64,000 bases of DNA. Source: Paenibacillus rigui. Lineage in GTDB: Bacteria; Bacillota; Bacilli; Paenibacillales; NBRC-103111. The stretch spans positions 1-64,000 of the forward strand of contig NZ_NMQW01000004.1 of the NCBI RefSeq assembly GCF_002234615.1, in the 5' to 3' direction. Shown here one piece after another: positions 40,903 through 50,114 of this stretch (position 1 is its first letter; every line of letters starts with the position of its first letter). The notes under the pieces were generated by a model. It was not told the DNA's origin and did not search any database. It was given only the letters and a program-made list of their open reading frames with translations. Made by a program: the position numbers and the translations under genes.

Positions 40903-42135
40903 TCAGCGTATGAACACACGGACGATGAGCCCCATATAAAGTAACGAGCATACCGACAGCAGGCATCCGCCGATCCAGACGAAGGCCATGCCGCCCACAC
41001 CTATGCCCAGCAAAATCAGTAGAATACTGCCGCACATCCCGGCCATCCCATACTCTACATACCGGTCATGAATGAGATCGTTCATCACGGGAACCTTCTC
41101 CTTTCCTGACCTTGGTCCATATTTATGTGTCCACCACAGGAAAGGGATGATTTTCGATAAATAGCCAAGTATCGTCATTGCCACCCACCCGTATAAATAC
41201 AGCCATCCTGACAAGATAACAAGCTTCTCATGAGCGAATAGCCCCGGAAGAACGAACACGAGACCTAGAAGGACAACAGCATAGGCAGTGAGGCCCCGTG
41301 TGCAGTAGATCGTCCAAAGGATCCCGGAGCCCGGATTGCTTTTATGCCGATGCTTCCGTATCTCTCTCATATGAATCTCGTACAAGAGGAGTGCCGCAAG
41401 CAGCAGAAGGATCGCGACTCCGTTCAAGAATGCCCCGCCCCCCAGCAAAAATTGAAGCGCCCCGAGGAGCGTCGCCAGGTTCCACAGCAGGACGATGGCT
41501 GGCGGATGCTGGGCCGATTCCCCATGGGACAAGTAAAACATGGGAAGCATTTTGTAGCTGAAGCCCGTGATGAGCAAGCCGAACCATCCGATCGCCCCCA
41601 TCCAGATATGGGCCGAGAGCAGGCGATCGTGAATCCCGCCCCAGATGGGATGAACGAAGTCGATCCCCATCATCAAACCCAAAAATCCCGTTAGCACGAG
41701 ATAACCTACGGCACAGGCCGTGCTGATCGTAACCGCATTCCACTGTGCGGCAAGGCGCATCGTCTGCCCGATATTCCAGGCGAATAAGCAGATGCCCGCC
41801 CAAGCCAGCATCCCCCCCGCGGCAATCAGGCTCACCTCCGAACGGTAAAAACCGGCTAACAATATAGACGAACCGCCGACGAAGCACACATAATGCAGAT
41901 AGCCCAGCTTACGGCTGTACAGCTTGCGCTGCAAGACGACATCCATCAGCTGGTATACGGCCCCCATGGCGATCATCGTTCCCCAGCCCAATACCATCAA
42001 ATGGATTCGGAACCAGCCCTCCGGATTTCTCAGCGGTTCTCCTATCCATGCTCCGAGTGAAAACAAAGACAGTACGTGGAAGCCCAGAAAGCTGAGAATC
42101 CCCGTCACGATGAATAACAGCGGAAGCCTGAGCAT
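40903..42135 (-). CDS. COX1-like multi-spanning membrane protein
   Basis: A 410-residue, 10-12 segment membrane protein that resembles the core of heme-copper oxidase subunit I or the NnrS-type NO-response proteins. Conserved-looking His occur in RIHLMVLGWGTMIAMGAVYQ, LGYLHYVCF and HPIWGGIHDRLLSAHIWMGA, but the full catalytic set of a cbb3 or NO reductase (six His) is not obvious. AAGGGGG stands before the ATG. It lies 44 nt behind scdA and shares its Fnr-type promoter, so a role in NO stress or heme/copper handling is likely. Called by pattern only; could be a new branch. Confidence 0.65.
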   Translation of the reverse strand: MLRLPLLFIVTGILSFLGFHVLSLFSLGAWIGEPLRNPEGWFRIHLMVLGWGTMIAMGAVYQLMDVVLQRKLYSRKLGYLHYVCFVGGSSILLAGFYRSEVSLIAAGGMLAWAGICLFAWNIGQTMRLAAQWNAVTISTACAVGYLVLTGFLGLMMGIDFVHPIWGGIHDRLLSAHIWMGAIGWFGLLITGFSYKMLPMFYLSHGESAQHPPAIVLLWNLATLLGALQFLLGGGAFLNGVAILLLLAALLLYEIHMREIRKHRHKSNPGSGILWTIYCTRGLTAYAVVLLGLVFVLPGLFAHEKLVILSGWLYLYGWVAMTILGYLSKIIPFLWWTHKYGPRSGKEKVPVMNDLIHDRYVEYGMAGMCGSILLILLGIGVGGMAFVWIGGCLLSVCSLLYMGLIVRVFIR

Positions 42136-42178
42136 AGATCACTTCCCCCTTTGTAAACCGCCGTCATTAACCGTTCGC

Positions 42179-42865
42179 TTAAGCGCGTTGGAAAAGGATA
42201 TTATTTTCCAGATGGATATGCTGGAACATGTCGGCCTCCAATGCCTCCAGCTTCAAATAAGTGAGCCTGAACGTTGTGCAGGCATCGTCCGGCAGCTTGT
42301 AATCGTGTGTAACCCCACGGATTTGCTTTAATAAATGGCCTGAGCCTTCATGCTCGCGCTCCAGCGTGTTCAGAACGGCTGACAGACGTTCTTTCTTCTC
42401 TTCCGTCGGGTCCTTCTCATAAGCAATGACAGCGGGGAAGGCCTCGCGTTCTTCCTTTTCCATATGATGCTCCATCTCCCTTCGCAAGGCTTCGAACCAT
42501 TGCTGCACCTGGATGAGCTCAGGATGATGCGAACCGTGGACGCGGGCCACCTTTTTCACGTATTCGTTTAACGGCGGCAGTTCCGACCTTACATACCCGT
42601 GATGGGTACGAACAATATAATCGATTAATTGACTTGAACTTCGTTCATTCCAGTTTATTGCCTCCGCTGCGGGGGATACGGCTGCATTGCTAAGACTTTG
42701 TAACAGCGCCTCCCCCTCAATGGCCTGGTCGCGAATGACTTGAAGAAGCGCTTTATTGCCCCCGCAGCAAAAATCAATGCGGTATTCTTTAAATACCTCC
42801 GCTGTTCGGGGATAGTTCATGACAATATCTCCTACACGGTCCGTCAATTGAATATTGATCTCCAT
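42179..42865 (-). CDS. scdA: Iron-sulfur cluster repair protein (RIC/ScdA/YtfE)
   Basis: A 228-residue di-iron protein that repairs Fe-S clusters after NO or peroxide damage. The ScdA N-terminal domain has the Cys pair C33-C34 (YRIDFCCGGNKALLQV); the hemerythrin-like domain supplies the His/Glu iron ligands (RTHHGYVRSELPPLNEYVKK, EMEHHMEKEEREAFP, LEREHEGSGHLLKQI, MFQHIHLENNILFQRA). ATG at 42865 has GGGAGGG 7 nt upstream; a longer frame is not protein-like. A perfect Fnr-type box lies 70 bp before it. Confidence 0.93.
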   Translation of the reverse strand: MEINIQLTDRVGDIVMNYPRTAEVFKEYRIDFCCGGNKALLQVIRDQAIEGEALLQSLSNAAVSPAAEAINWNERSSSQLIDYIVRTHHGYVRSELPPLNEYVKKVARVHGSHHPELIQVQQWFEALRREMEHHMEKEEREAFPAVIAYEKDPTEEKKERLSAVLNTLEREHEGSGHLLKQIRGVTHDYKLPDDACTTFRLTYLKLEALEADMFQHIHLENNILFQRA

Positions 42866-42907
42866 GTCAAAGCCCTCCCTGGTCCTCAGTGTTTCTATCC
42901 GATATCC

Positions 42908-42950
42908 ACTATACCTGAGCGGTGTGGCGCCGTTTGTGATGGTCATCACA
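42908..42950 (-). promoter_or_regulatory. Fnr-type promoter of scdA
   Basis: TGTGATGGTCATCACA (42935-42950), a full palindrome, and -10 TATAGT (42908-42913) with the box centre about 41 bp from the predicted start. Confidence 0.85.
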
Positions 42951-42998
42951 TTTGTCAAAATGGTTCTCGTTGAACCCGCAGCCGCAATCGGAAACACC

Positions 42999-43037
42999 AA
43001 AAACCTCCGTTCCACAACTCGTCATTGTGATCGGAGG
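42999..43037 (-). terminator. Terminator after the hemerythrin-like gene
   Basis: CCTCCG and CGGAGG arms followed by five T on the minus strand. Confidence 0.7.
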
Positions 43038-43063
43038 CTCTATCCAGCTTTATATGCTCATGC

Positions 43064-43606
43064 CTAGGAGAAAAAGTAGTCCAGATCTGTAAGCACTCTT
43101 TCGGTTAAGGGCAGGATCAGCTGCTCCTCCATCGTGATATGATCCTTCATGATCAAGCAGCCCTGCAAAAGATATGAGGCCGCTTCCACGAGCCTCTTCC
43201 TTACAATACCAGGCGTCATATCCAGAACCGCCTCGTTGAACGATTGGATAAACGAAACGCCTAACTGATGATCCTTTTCCAAAACCCAGAAAGAAGGCCT
43301 GATTGACGGAACCGGTTGACGATGGAAATAGGCCATCAGAAAAGGGAACAGCTCCTGCTCCTCCCATTCGGAGTGCTGCTCCAGCTTCTCCTCAAATTGA
43401 GCGGTCCATATCTTGAGCTGCTGAACAATCTGCAGACATTTCCCGACATCATCCAACAGCATCACTTCCTTGGCATTCACTTCAAGAATCCGCAATTGCT
43501 GCCGCAACTGCTCGTGTTCCTCCTGTAAACGGTCCGTCGCGTAAAAAATGGCATCCGGGTTTGATGAAGCGAGCCCAGAGCTGCAGCTTAAGGCATGTAA
43601 CTCCAT
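43064..43606 (-). CDS. Hemerythrin-like (HHE) protein
   Basis: A 180-residue helical protein with HHE-type iron ligands (DRLQEEHEQLRQQLRILE, EQHSEWEEQELFPFLMAY, LEKDHQLGVSFIQ, MKDHITMEEQLILPL). Such domains bind di-iron and respond to oxygen or NO. ATG 43606 has GGGGGG 8 nt upstream. Its promoter carries an Fnr-type box that abuts the moaA stop codon. Confidence 0.85.
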   Translation of the reverse strand: MELHALSCSSGLASSNPDAIFYATDRLQEEHEQLRQQLRILEVNAKEVMLLDDVGKCLQIVQQLKIWTAQFEEKLEQHSEWEEQELFPFLMAYFHRQPVPSIRPSFWVLEKDHQLGVSFIQSFNEAVLDMTPGIVRKRLVEAASYLLQGCLIMKDHITMEEQLILPLTERVLTDLDYFFS

Positions 43607-43653
43607 TCCGAAATCCCCCCAAACCAAAGTTCTCCTCATTTCCTAATGTCTAA

Positions 43654-43696
43654 AGTATAGCTCCTCCACCCGATTCCTACTGTGCGGCGCATCACA
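43654..43696 (-). promoter_or_regulatory. Fnr-type promoter of the hemerythrin-like gene
   Basis: TGTGCGGCGCATCACA (43681-43696), one mismatch to the consensus, and -10 TATACT (43654-43659) at class II spacing. Confidence 0.75.
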
Positions 43697-44725
43697 CTAG
43701 CCTCCGATATGAGACATTTCCACCTTCGGCGCAGCTGCCGGTTGCGTAAGTCTCGTTTCCGAATACCGATCCTGGCGTTTACCCCAGACGTCGGCGATAA
43801 AGGATCTTAATTCGTCGTCGCTCTTGCCTTCCCTCATGACATGGAGCAGATCCGTCTTCGTTGAGGCAAACAAACAGGTGTACAAATGCCCTTCCGCAGA
43901 AAGCCTGGCTCGTGTACAGCTGCCGCAAAACGCCTGCGTTACGGACGAGATCAAGCCGATTTCATCCTCGGAGCCCTGATACCGGTAACGCGTAGCCACC
44001 TCGCCAAAATAATTCGATTCTACAGGCTCCAGCGGCATCTCTTTATGAATGCGTTCAATAATCTGCCTGCTCGGCACAACATGCTTCAAATTCCAGGCAT
44101 TGCTGTTTCCGACATCCATAAATTCAACGAATCTTAAGATGTGCCCCCGCTCGCGGAAGTATTTGGCCATGGGAACAACATCCTGGTCGTTAACCCCCTT
44201 CTGGACAACCATATTCACCTTCACGGATAATCCTTCCGAAGCCGCTGCATCGATGCCCTCAAGCACTCGTTTGGCGGGAAATCTCCGTCCGTTCATAACG
44301 CCAAACCGTTCCTCATCCAGGCTATCCAGACTTACCGTGATGCGTTCCAATCCGGCATCCTTCAACTCCCTCGCCTTTTGCTTCAGCAGCGATCCATTGG
44401 TCGTCACGGCAATATCCCTTACGCCTTCTATCCGGCGGATCAGGGATATCATTTCGCCTATATTGTTTTTTAACAGCGGCTCGCCGCCCGTAATTCGTAT
44501 TTTCTCAACGCCAAGCGATACAAATATTCGAGTCAGCCTTTCCCATTCGGGAAGGCTCAGCAGCTTGTCTTGCGGAAGAAAGCGAAAATCAGGGCCAAAC
44601 ACCTCTTCAGGCATGCAATAGCGGCATCTGAAATTGCAGCGGTCTGTAACGGAGATGCGCAGGTCTCGAAGCGGCCGGCCAAGCGCGTCATGGATCGGGA
44701 GAGCATTCTCATCATGTTTTTCCAT
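43697..44725 (-). CDS. moaA: GTP 3',8-cyclase MoaA
   Basis: A 342-residue radical SAM enzyme making the first molybdenum-cofactor intermediate. N-terminal cluster C30-x3-C34-x2-C37 ([13 protein letters not shown]), GGEPLL motif ([12 protein letters not shown]), C-terminal cluster ([10 protein letters not shown] and YTCLF) and the C-terminal Gly-Gly (MSHIGG). Start ATG 44725 follows the moeA stop by 15 nt. Provides cofactor for the nitrate reductase; it shares the Fnr-driven moeA transcript. Confidence 0.95.
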   Translation of the reverse strand: MEKHDENALPIHDALGRPLRDLRISVTDRCNFRCRYCMPEEVFGPDFRFLPQDKLLSLPEWERLTRIFVSLGVEKIRITGGEPLLKNNIGEMISLIRRIEGVRDIAVTTNGSLLKQKARELKDAGLERITVSLDSLDEERFGVMNGRRFPAKRVLEGIDAAASEGLSVKVNMVVQKGVNDQDVVPMAKYFRERGHILRFVEFMDVGNSNAWNLKHVVPSRQIIERIHKEMPLEPVESNYFGEVATRYRYQGSEDEIGLISSVTQAFCGSCTRARLSAEGHLYTCLFASTKTDLLHVMREGKSDDELRSFIADVWGKRQDRYSETRLTQPAAAPKVEMSHIGG

Positions 44726-44739
44726 CCGATGTCCCACTT

Positions 44740-46020
44740 TCAATATAGGGTACTTTCATAGGGAAGAGGTATCACCTCTACCTGCTGACCCGCAGCAACG
44801 CCTCGCGAACCCGCTGGAATCCGGACGAGGCAGTTCGCATCCTGGATCGAAACCAGCATACTTGAGTTATTTTTCACCAGCGCCGTTACCGTCACTTGCT
44901 GATGGGCATGGCTCATTCGCCCTCTTATATATCGGTCATGCGGACATCCTTTCCCGAAATCCTCCGCCATCACCGCCTGGATAGAGTGACTACACGGGTC
45001 GGCTATGCCTTGCATGGCCAGCAGTGCAAGCCGTACCAGCAGTTCAAAGCCAATGAAGCAGGCGCCTGGGTTCCCGGATAGCCCGAATACAAGCTTCTTG
45101 TTGATAAACCCGGCTGTAGTCGGACTGCCTGGCCGCATCGCAATCTTATTGAAGAGCATTTCCATGCCTTCCCCGTTCATCGAAGAAAAGAAGTCGGCCA
45201 TGATATCATAATCCCCGACAGAGACCCCTCCGGAGACGACGAGCATATCACATTCCTGTATGGCCGCTCGAATCGTACGTGCGATACCGTCGAGGTCATC
45301 CGGGGCCGTTCCATATTTCATTGCGCGCCCGCCGTATTGTTCAATTTGGGCCGCAAGCATGTAATCGTTGCTATTGCGAATCTTCCCGGGCAGAAGCGGG
45401 TCGCCTACAGCAACCAGCTCGCTTCCCGTCGTTAATATACCGACGACCGGGCGGCGAATAACAGGGACCCGGGCATGTCCTTGGGAAGCCAGAAGTGCGA
45501 TTTGGCCTGGTCCGATCCGGGTGCCTTTGCCCATGAGCAGCTGCCCTGGCGTGATTTCGTCCCCTATTCCCGTAATATTCTGTCCCTGAGCAACCGTGTG
45601 CTTCACACGGACCCAAACTTGTCCATCCGCTTCGAATTCCTCCGTCTGCTCGAACATGACCACAGCATTCGCTCCATCCGGGACGGCTGAGCCTGTCATG
45701 ACTCGGATCGCGGTTCCAGCGATGACTTGCTTACTCGCAACGCTTCCCGCAGGCACCTCGTCGATCACCTTTAGGCAGGCGGGATGTTGCGGAGTCGCGA
45801 ATGAAGCGTCTTCGCCAAGCACTGCATACCCATCCAGACCGGACCGGCGAAAATGCGGCATGCCTTCTTTCGAGAACAACGGCTCTGAAATTCTTCTATG
45901 CAAACATGAATCTATCGTTACATACTCGCTGTCCAACTGCCGAACATGCTGCAGGATCAGGCTCTGCGCATATTCGACCTTGACTGCTCTGCGGGCAAAC
46001 CTCCGGTTCCTGTCGATCAT
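44740..46020 (-). CDS. moeA: Molybdopterin molybdenumtransferase MoeA
   Basis: A 426-residue enzyme inserting Mo into adenylylated molybdopterin. MoeA landmarks: [62 protein letters not shown] and [17 protein letters not shown] 46020 is preferred because AAAGGA is 8 nt upstream. A perfect Fnr-type box precedes it. Confidence 0.95.
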   Translation of the reverse strand: MIDRNRRFARRAVKVEYAQSLILQHVRQLDSEYVTIDSCLHRRISEPLFSKEGMPHFRRSGLDGYAVLGEDASFATPQHPACLKVIDEVPAGSVASKQVIAGTAIRVMTGSAVPDGANAVVMFEQTEEFEADGQVWVRVKHTVAQGQNITGIGDEITPGQLLMGKGTRIGPGQIALLASQGHARVPVIRRPVVGILTTGSELVAVGDPLLPGKIRNSNDYMLAAQIEQYGGRAMKYGTAPDDLDGIARTIRAAIQECDMLVVSGGVSVGDYDIMADFFSSMNGEGMEMLFNKIAMRPGSPTTAGFINKKLVFGLSGNPGACFIGFELLVRLALLAMQGIADPCSHSIQAVMAEDFGKGCPHDRYIRGRMSHAHQQVTVTALVKNNSSMLVSIQDANCLVRIPAGSRGVAAGQQVEVIPLPYESTLY

Positions 46021-46054
46021 CCTGAAATTCCTTTCCTTCATCCTTCATAGTTGA

Positions 46055-46097
46055 ATCATAAAGCTTTACGCTGCTGTCTGATGTGATGCTAATCACA
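46055..46097 (-). promoter_or_regulatory. Fnr-type promoter of moeA-moaA
   Basis: TGTGATGCTAATCACA (46082-46097) and -10 TATGAT (46055-46060) with the centre about 41 bp from the predicted start. Confidence 0.85.
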
Positions 46098-46185
46098 TGC
46101 AGCAGCAGCATATCCACAGCTGCCTGCCATGGCATTCGTAAGGTCTTCGGAGGGTGTTCCTCCAGATGATTTGGTATTAAAGACA

Positions 46186-46223
46186 GAAAAAGACCCACAA
46201 CAAAGAGCTGTTGCAGATCTTTT
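46186..46223 (-). terminator. Terminator after the GyrI-like gene
   Basis: AAAAGATCTGCAACA and TTGTTGTGGGTCTTTT form an imperfect stem ending in a T-run on the minus strand. Confidence 0.6.
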
Positions 46224-46240
46224 CCCATGCATGCTTCTGA

Positions 46241-46624
46241 TTAAACGGATAGAAATATTTGTATAGTTCCATCTTTAGAATAAAATTCGAAATCAGTTTT
46301 ATAGGCTCTTCTCATATCACTTTTCCAAATCTGCACCCAAGCATGAAAAACGCCCTGCGGGTCGGCAGGATCAACTTCCACAATATGGTAGTTTCCTGCA
46401 GGAATGAGGACACTACTTTCATCAATATATTTCTGTTCAGAACCAATATGCAAATCATAATCACCTGTATAATCGCTTGAATAATTATTATAAACAGCAT
46501 AGATATCCCCTTTTACATTTAAGCGAAGAAATTCCTCCCACAGACTAAGTATTTTGTCTGTATTTTGGTTATTGGTTCTTATTTTTTTACCATAAATAAG
46601 CTTCTCGGTTACTGCTGCATGCAT
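46241..46624 (-). CDS. GyrI-like effector-binding domain protein
   Basis: A 127-residue stand-alone small-molecule-binding domain of the GyrI/AraC-effector type: KIRTNNQNTDKILSLWEEFL, IGSEQKYIDESSVLIPAGNY and FHAWVQIWKSDMRRAYKTDF with the closing FEFYSKDGTIQIFLSV. It pairs with the WYL regulator gene upstream (64 nt away), which may act through the same ligand. The two genes are visibly more AT-rich than everything around them. Confidence 0.75.
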   Translation of the reverse strand: MHAAVTEKLIYGKKIRTNNQNTDKILSLWEEFLRLNVKGDIYAVYNNYSSDYTGDYDLHIGSEQKYIDESSVLIPAGNYHIVEVDPADPQGVFHAWVQIWKSDMRRAYKTDFEFYSKDGTIQIFLSV

Positions 46625-46687
46625 GTATGTTTCCTCCTACTCGTTTTAATATGGAAACTATAACATTCATATGATGACAACAGTCTG

Positions 46688-47599
46688 TCAGCTTTCATAA
46701 ATAAACTTAATTTCATTCCTATATTCATGTTTAAGCCATAGTGGGGATAATATCTTTACATGCCTGCCAAACATGAGTAGAAATGGCAATATATTTTTAG
46801 CACTGTCATAATGAAAGGCTACTCTTATACTCCCATCTTCAAGAATGGATATTTCATCATCCGTAAAAAAATCGTATAGCTTACCAAGTTCACCTTTGGA
46901 AAACAGCAATATAATCTCCTCAACTTGAACGGACTTAGGAGTCAAGTACTCATTTTCCACTGTATAAACATTTCGAGTACTGTCAATTATGACCTCCATG
47001 CTTCTTATCCTAGTCAATTTAAATAGTCTTAAAGCTTTTTTGGATTCGCAAAAGGCTTCCAAATACCAGCTTCCATTCATAAAATTTAATTTTAAAGGTT
47101 GAATGATTCTACTCGAAATATTGGCTGTTTGTGACACATACTGAATCCGAATTTTATGCCCCTCATCAATGATAGAGAGTACTTTTTTTATCTTCAATTT
47201 GGTTTCTTCTTCTATCGATTCCCGGTGTAATGTAGATGAAGTTATTGTAATATTAGAATGAAATTCTTCCTTATTTTCTTTCAAAAGCTCTATTTTTCTT
47301 TGTAACACGGATAATTGATTGTTATCAAACAACTCACTTTTTAATGTTAAACCCTCTAATAAAAATTTCTTTTCCTCTTCGGTAAATGTAAATTTATCTA
47401 GTTGATAGTTATCTATTAATGTAAAACCGCCATTTTTCCCCAGGTAAGAAATAATAGGGATTCCGATTGCTGATAGAGCATCCATATCTCTATAAATCGT
47501 TCTTTTACTTACTTCAAATTCATTGGCCAGTTCATCGGCAGAAACTAATTTTTTCTTCAATAAATAGATAAGTATGGAGAACATTCTTGCAGTTTTCAT
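46688..47599 (-). CDS. YafY-family HTH/WYL regulator
   Basis: A 303-residue regulator with an HTH_11 winged helix (LANEFEVSKRTIYRDMDALS) and a WYL domain (HKIRIQYVSQTANISSRIIQ, MNGSWYLEAFCESKKALRLF). AT-rich composition and Lys/Ile bias set it apart from its neighbours and suggest joint acquisition with the GyrI-like gene. Confidence 0.9.
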   Translation of the reverse strand: MKTARMFSILIYLLKKKLVSADELANEFEVSKRTIYRDMDALSAIGIPIISYLGKNGGFTLIDNYQLDKFTFTEEEKKFLLEGLTLKSELFDNNQLSVLQRKIELLKENKEEFHSNITITSSTLHRESIEEETKLKIKKVLSIIDEGHKIRIQYVSQTANISSRIIQPLKLNFMNGSWYLEAFCESKKALRLFKLTRIRSMEVIIDSTRNVYTVENEYLTPKSVQVEEIILLFSKGELGKLYDFFTDDEISILEDGSIRVAFHYDSAKNILPFLLMFGRHVKILSPLWLKHEYRNEIKFIYES

Positions 47600-47703
47600 G
47601 GCATCCTCCTTGTCTGATCAAATTGCCATATTGGCCTGCATCCCCTATGGATGCAGACATGACAAGAACGATCTGTCGTAAATGCCGAGGCCAGCCTTTA
47701 CGC

Positions 47704-48573
47704 CTACTCCCCCTCTACCCAAACCTCATCCCCGTCAATATACACTTTTCCGGAGGCTTTACGGTATTCCGTCGGAGACAGGTTGACCGATTTCTTGAAT
47801 ATTCTTGAGAAATAGTACAGCTCCAGTCCGATTTCATCGGCGATCGCCGAAACCGACATATCCGTCGTGGACAGCAGTCTCCGCGCTTTGTCCAGTCGTT
47901 TCTTGTTAATGTAGACAATAGGCGATAGTCCCATCATCGTTTTGAAGTAGTGCAGAAAGTAGTTGGGATGAAAATGAACCAGCTTGGCCAGCTCCTCTAC
48001 GGTCATCGGCTCCGCCAGATGCCGTTCGATATAGGACAGCACGCTGTTGATCTTCGAGGTGCTCGACATCGCGGTCAAGTGCAGCTGATCGTCGGATTGC
48101 TCGATGTATTCGGATATAATATCAAGCAGGATGGACTTGATCCGAAGCGGCGCCGTGACCTGGCTGCCGCTGCTCAGCTCGATCAGCTCCTCGAACTGCT
48201 GCTCCAGCTTGCGCTCATCCTGAACCTCGATCCAGTGCGGGAGCTCCAGCATTTGGAACAGATTGACGTCCCCCACCGTTGCGGAGAAGTGACACCAGTA
48301 CTTGCCGAGGGGATTTTCCACCACCGGGGCGTAGGACAGCCTCATTCCCGCAGGCAATAAATACAGCTGGCCCCTGCGGGGGCTGTAGTCCTTTCCCCGG
48401 ATATGGATCCAGCCTTCGCCTTCCCTTATGAAATAAAGTCGGTTTTCATTCGGCATCCTATTGTTCGTACGCCAATTGACCCCAACCTTCGTGTAATGGG
48501 CAATCTGCATATTGATCTGGGTATTCTCCAAGTAGCTTCGCATCAGCTGAAGCTGTAATTTGTCCTGGTCCAT
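47704..48573 (-). CDS. AraC-family regulator, divergent from the PhyH operon
   Basis: A 289-residue AraC protein: N-terminal sensing cupin (LYFIREGEGWIHIRGKDYSP, RGQLYLLPAGMRLSYAP) and C-terminal double helix-turn-helix (VEELAKLVHFHPNYFLHYFK, VSAIADEIGLELYYFSRIFK, ending LSPTEYRKAS). ATG 48573 follows GGGGAGG by 5 nt. It faces away from the operon at 48760, which it probably controls. Confidence 0.9.
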   Translation of the reverse strand: MDQDKLQLQLMRSYLENTQINMQIAHYTKVGVNWRTNNRMPNENRLYFIREGEGWIHIRGKDYSPRRGQLYLLPAGMRLSYAPVVENPLGKYWCHFSATVGDVNLFQMLELPHWIEVQDERKLEQQFEELIELSSGSQVTAPLRIKSILLDIISEYIEQSDDQLHLTAMSSTSKINSVLSYIERHLAEPMTVEELAKLVHFHPNYFLHYFKTMMGLSPIVYINKKRLDKARRLLSTTDMSVSAIADEIGLELYYFSRIFKKSVNLSPTEYRKASGKVYIDGDEVWVEGE

Positions 48574-48759
48574 AGTTCCTCCCCACCCAACCGATATTAC
48601 CTTAGCATTGTGCAAAAGTTTGCTACTATCATACATCCCCAACCGTCGTTTTGCATACTAAAATAATCAATGTAAGCGAATAGCAGGAACGGTCGAAAAA
48701 CTCAGCACACGCTTTCGAAGCAAGTTTTGCTTCGCAAAACTCTAAGGAGGGAACCCCCC

Positions 48760-49047
48760 ATGAGCACAACCCGTCAGCAAATTTTAATTTTGCATCTGAG
48801 CGAGCCGGATCTGGAGTCCCGTACTGTTGCCTGGGCCCTATACGACAGCACAATCCCCAAAGGGCAGCTGCAAATGAACACCGGCGATTCCAACGAGCCG
48901 CCGTACGATTCGGTGCTGGACGCTATGCGCGACGGCTGGAATGTTATGCAGCTGCCGACGCTTCCGATTTTCCGTACAGGCTTCGAGCATGAGCAGGGAC
49001 ACCTGCCCTATGAATATGTTCTGGAAAGAAAGGTGACGATCGGATGA
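48760..49047 (+). CDS. Hypothetical protein upstream of PhyH
   Basis: A 95-residue protein, not recognised, with the block LSEPDLESRTVAWALYDST, DSVLDAMRDGWNVMQLP and GHLPYEYVLERKV. AAGGAGGG precedes the ATG by 8 nt. Its stop overlaps the PhyH start by 4 nt, so the two are translationally coupled. Probably a small partner or chaperone of the dioxygenase pathway; nothing in the sequence tells more. Confidence 0.7.
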   Translation: MSTTRQQILILHLSEPDLESRTVAWALYDSTIPKGQLQMNTGDSNEPPYDSVLDAMRDGWNVMQLPTLPIFRTGFEHEQGHLPYEYVLERKVTIG

Positions 49048-49832
49048 GTAACGTAGAGAAGCATCATCTCCTGACCGCGAAGCAAATGGCCGAGTTTGCC
49101 GTGAACGGCTTTTTGAAGCTGGATGAAATCGTGCCGCAGGAATTGAACGAAGCCGCCTATAAGGAGCAGCGCGAATATAAAGGCCATGGCGGCCAATATT
49201 GGCATGAATCCAAAGTGATCCGCGACATTTTCGAGCTGCCTCAGGTGAAGGGGGCCATCCAAAGCTTCGTCGGCCGCTCGCCGATTTATGACCATTCGTT
49301 TATGCACATTGTCCGCGCCAAGCATCTTAAGGGCCAGATATATCATGCCGACTCCGTTATCGACACGCGTCCGTTCGGCTTCGACATTCAAGCCTTCTAC
49401 TTCTCTCACGATGCACCGGACGAAATGGGTCCTACCCTCGTTCTCCCTGGCTCCCACCTGCGCAAGGTCAGCAACGCCAGCATCGGACGCTATAAAAATA
49501 TTGTCGGCCAAAAGCGCCTGGTCTCCAAAGCAGGCTCCATCGGCTTCCTGCACCACGGCATCTGGCACTGTGCGCAGCCGAACTTTACAGACGAGACCCG
49601 CTACGTGTTCAAGCTCCGTCTTCGTCCAGGCCAGGAGCAGCGCAGCCTGTTCAATACCGACGACTACGATAGCCCAGAGGTACGCGAGGTATTCAAAAAA
49701 GCGTACCATCCCTGGTGCGGTGACGAAGCCCGCGTGAATCAGATTCAAACGGCCAAGTTCTGGCGTTACCTGTGCGGCGACGACAAGGTCGACACTTCGT
49801 TCGAGGGCGCGCTCACGCGGATGGGATTATAG
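49044..49832 (+). CDS. Phytanoyl-CoA dioxygenase (PhyH) family protein
   Basis: A 262-residue Fe(II)/2-oxoglutarate-dependent dioxygenase. The metal site is H101-x-D103 (GQIYHADSVIDTRPFG) and the distal His in GFLHHGIWHCAQPN; the 2-oxoglutarate-binding Arg would be in ETRYVFKLRLRPG. Members hydroxylate diverse small molecules, and substrate cannot be read from the sequence. A terminator follows. Under likely control of the divergent AraC regulator. Confidence 0.9.
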   Translation: MSNVEKHHLLTAKQMAEFAVNGFLKLDEIVPQELNEAAYKEQREYKGHGGQYWHESKVIRDIFELPQVKGAIQSFVGRSPIYDHSFMHIVRAKHLKGQIYHADSVIDTRPFGFDIQAFYFSHDAPDEMGPTLVLPGSHLRKVSNASIGRYKNIVGQKRLVSKAGSIGFLHHGIWHCAQPNFTDETRYVFKLRLRPGQEQRSLFNTDDYDSPEVREVFKKAYHPWCGDEARVNQIQTAKFWRYLCGDDKVDTSFEGALTRMGL

Positions 49833-49836
49833 AAGT

Positions 49837-49867
49837 AAAACCCGGTGCCACGGCACCGGGTTTTGTC
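49837..49867 (+). terminator. Terminator of the PhyH operon
   Basis: AAAACCCGGTGC/GCACCGGGTTTT perfect stem five bases after the PhyH stop codon. Confidence 0.9.
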
Positions 49868-50114
49868 TGGTTGTGCGGCTTCTGCGAATCGAAGCCCAAG
49901 CTGTACGGATTCCGAATTCGCCAATTCGGCTATTCCTTGCTATGAAGAAGGGCAGGCACATCATCGGCGCAGACGGATCGGAGCATGGCGATCCCCGGTC
50001 CTTTTAACAATGCGGACAAGTATCCTGATTGTAAGGTGTGTGCGCCAAGAATAGGAACAACGGCAGGGAGCATGGTATACTGTCACCAAGCATGCCCCGA
50101 AGGAGATCGATGAC

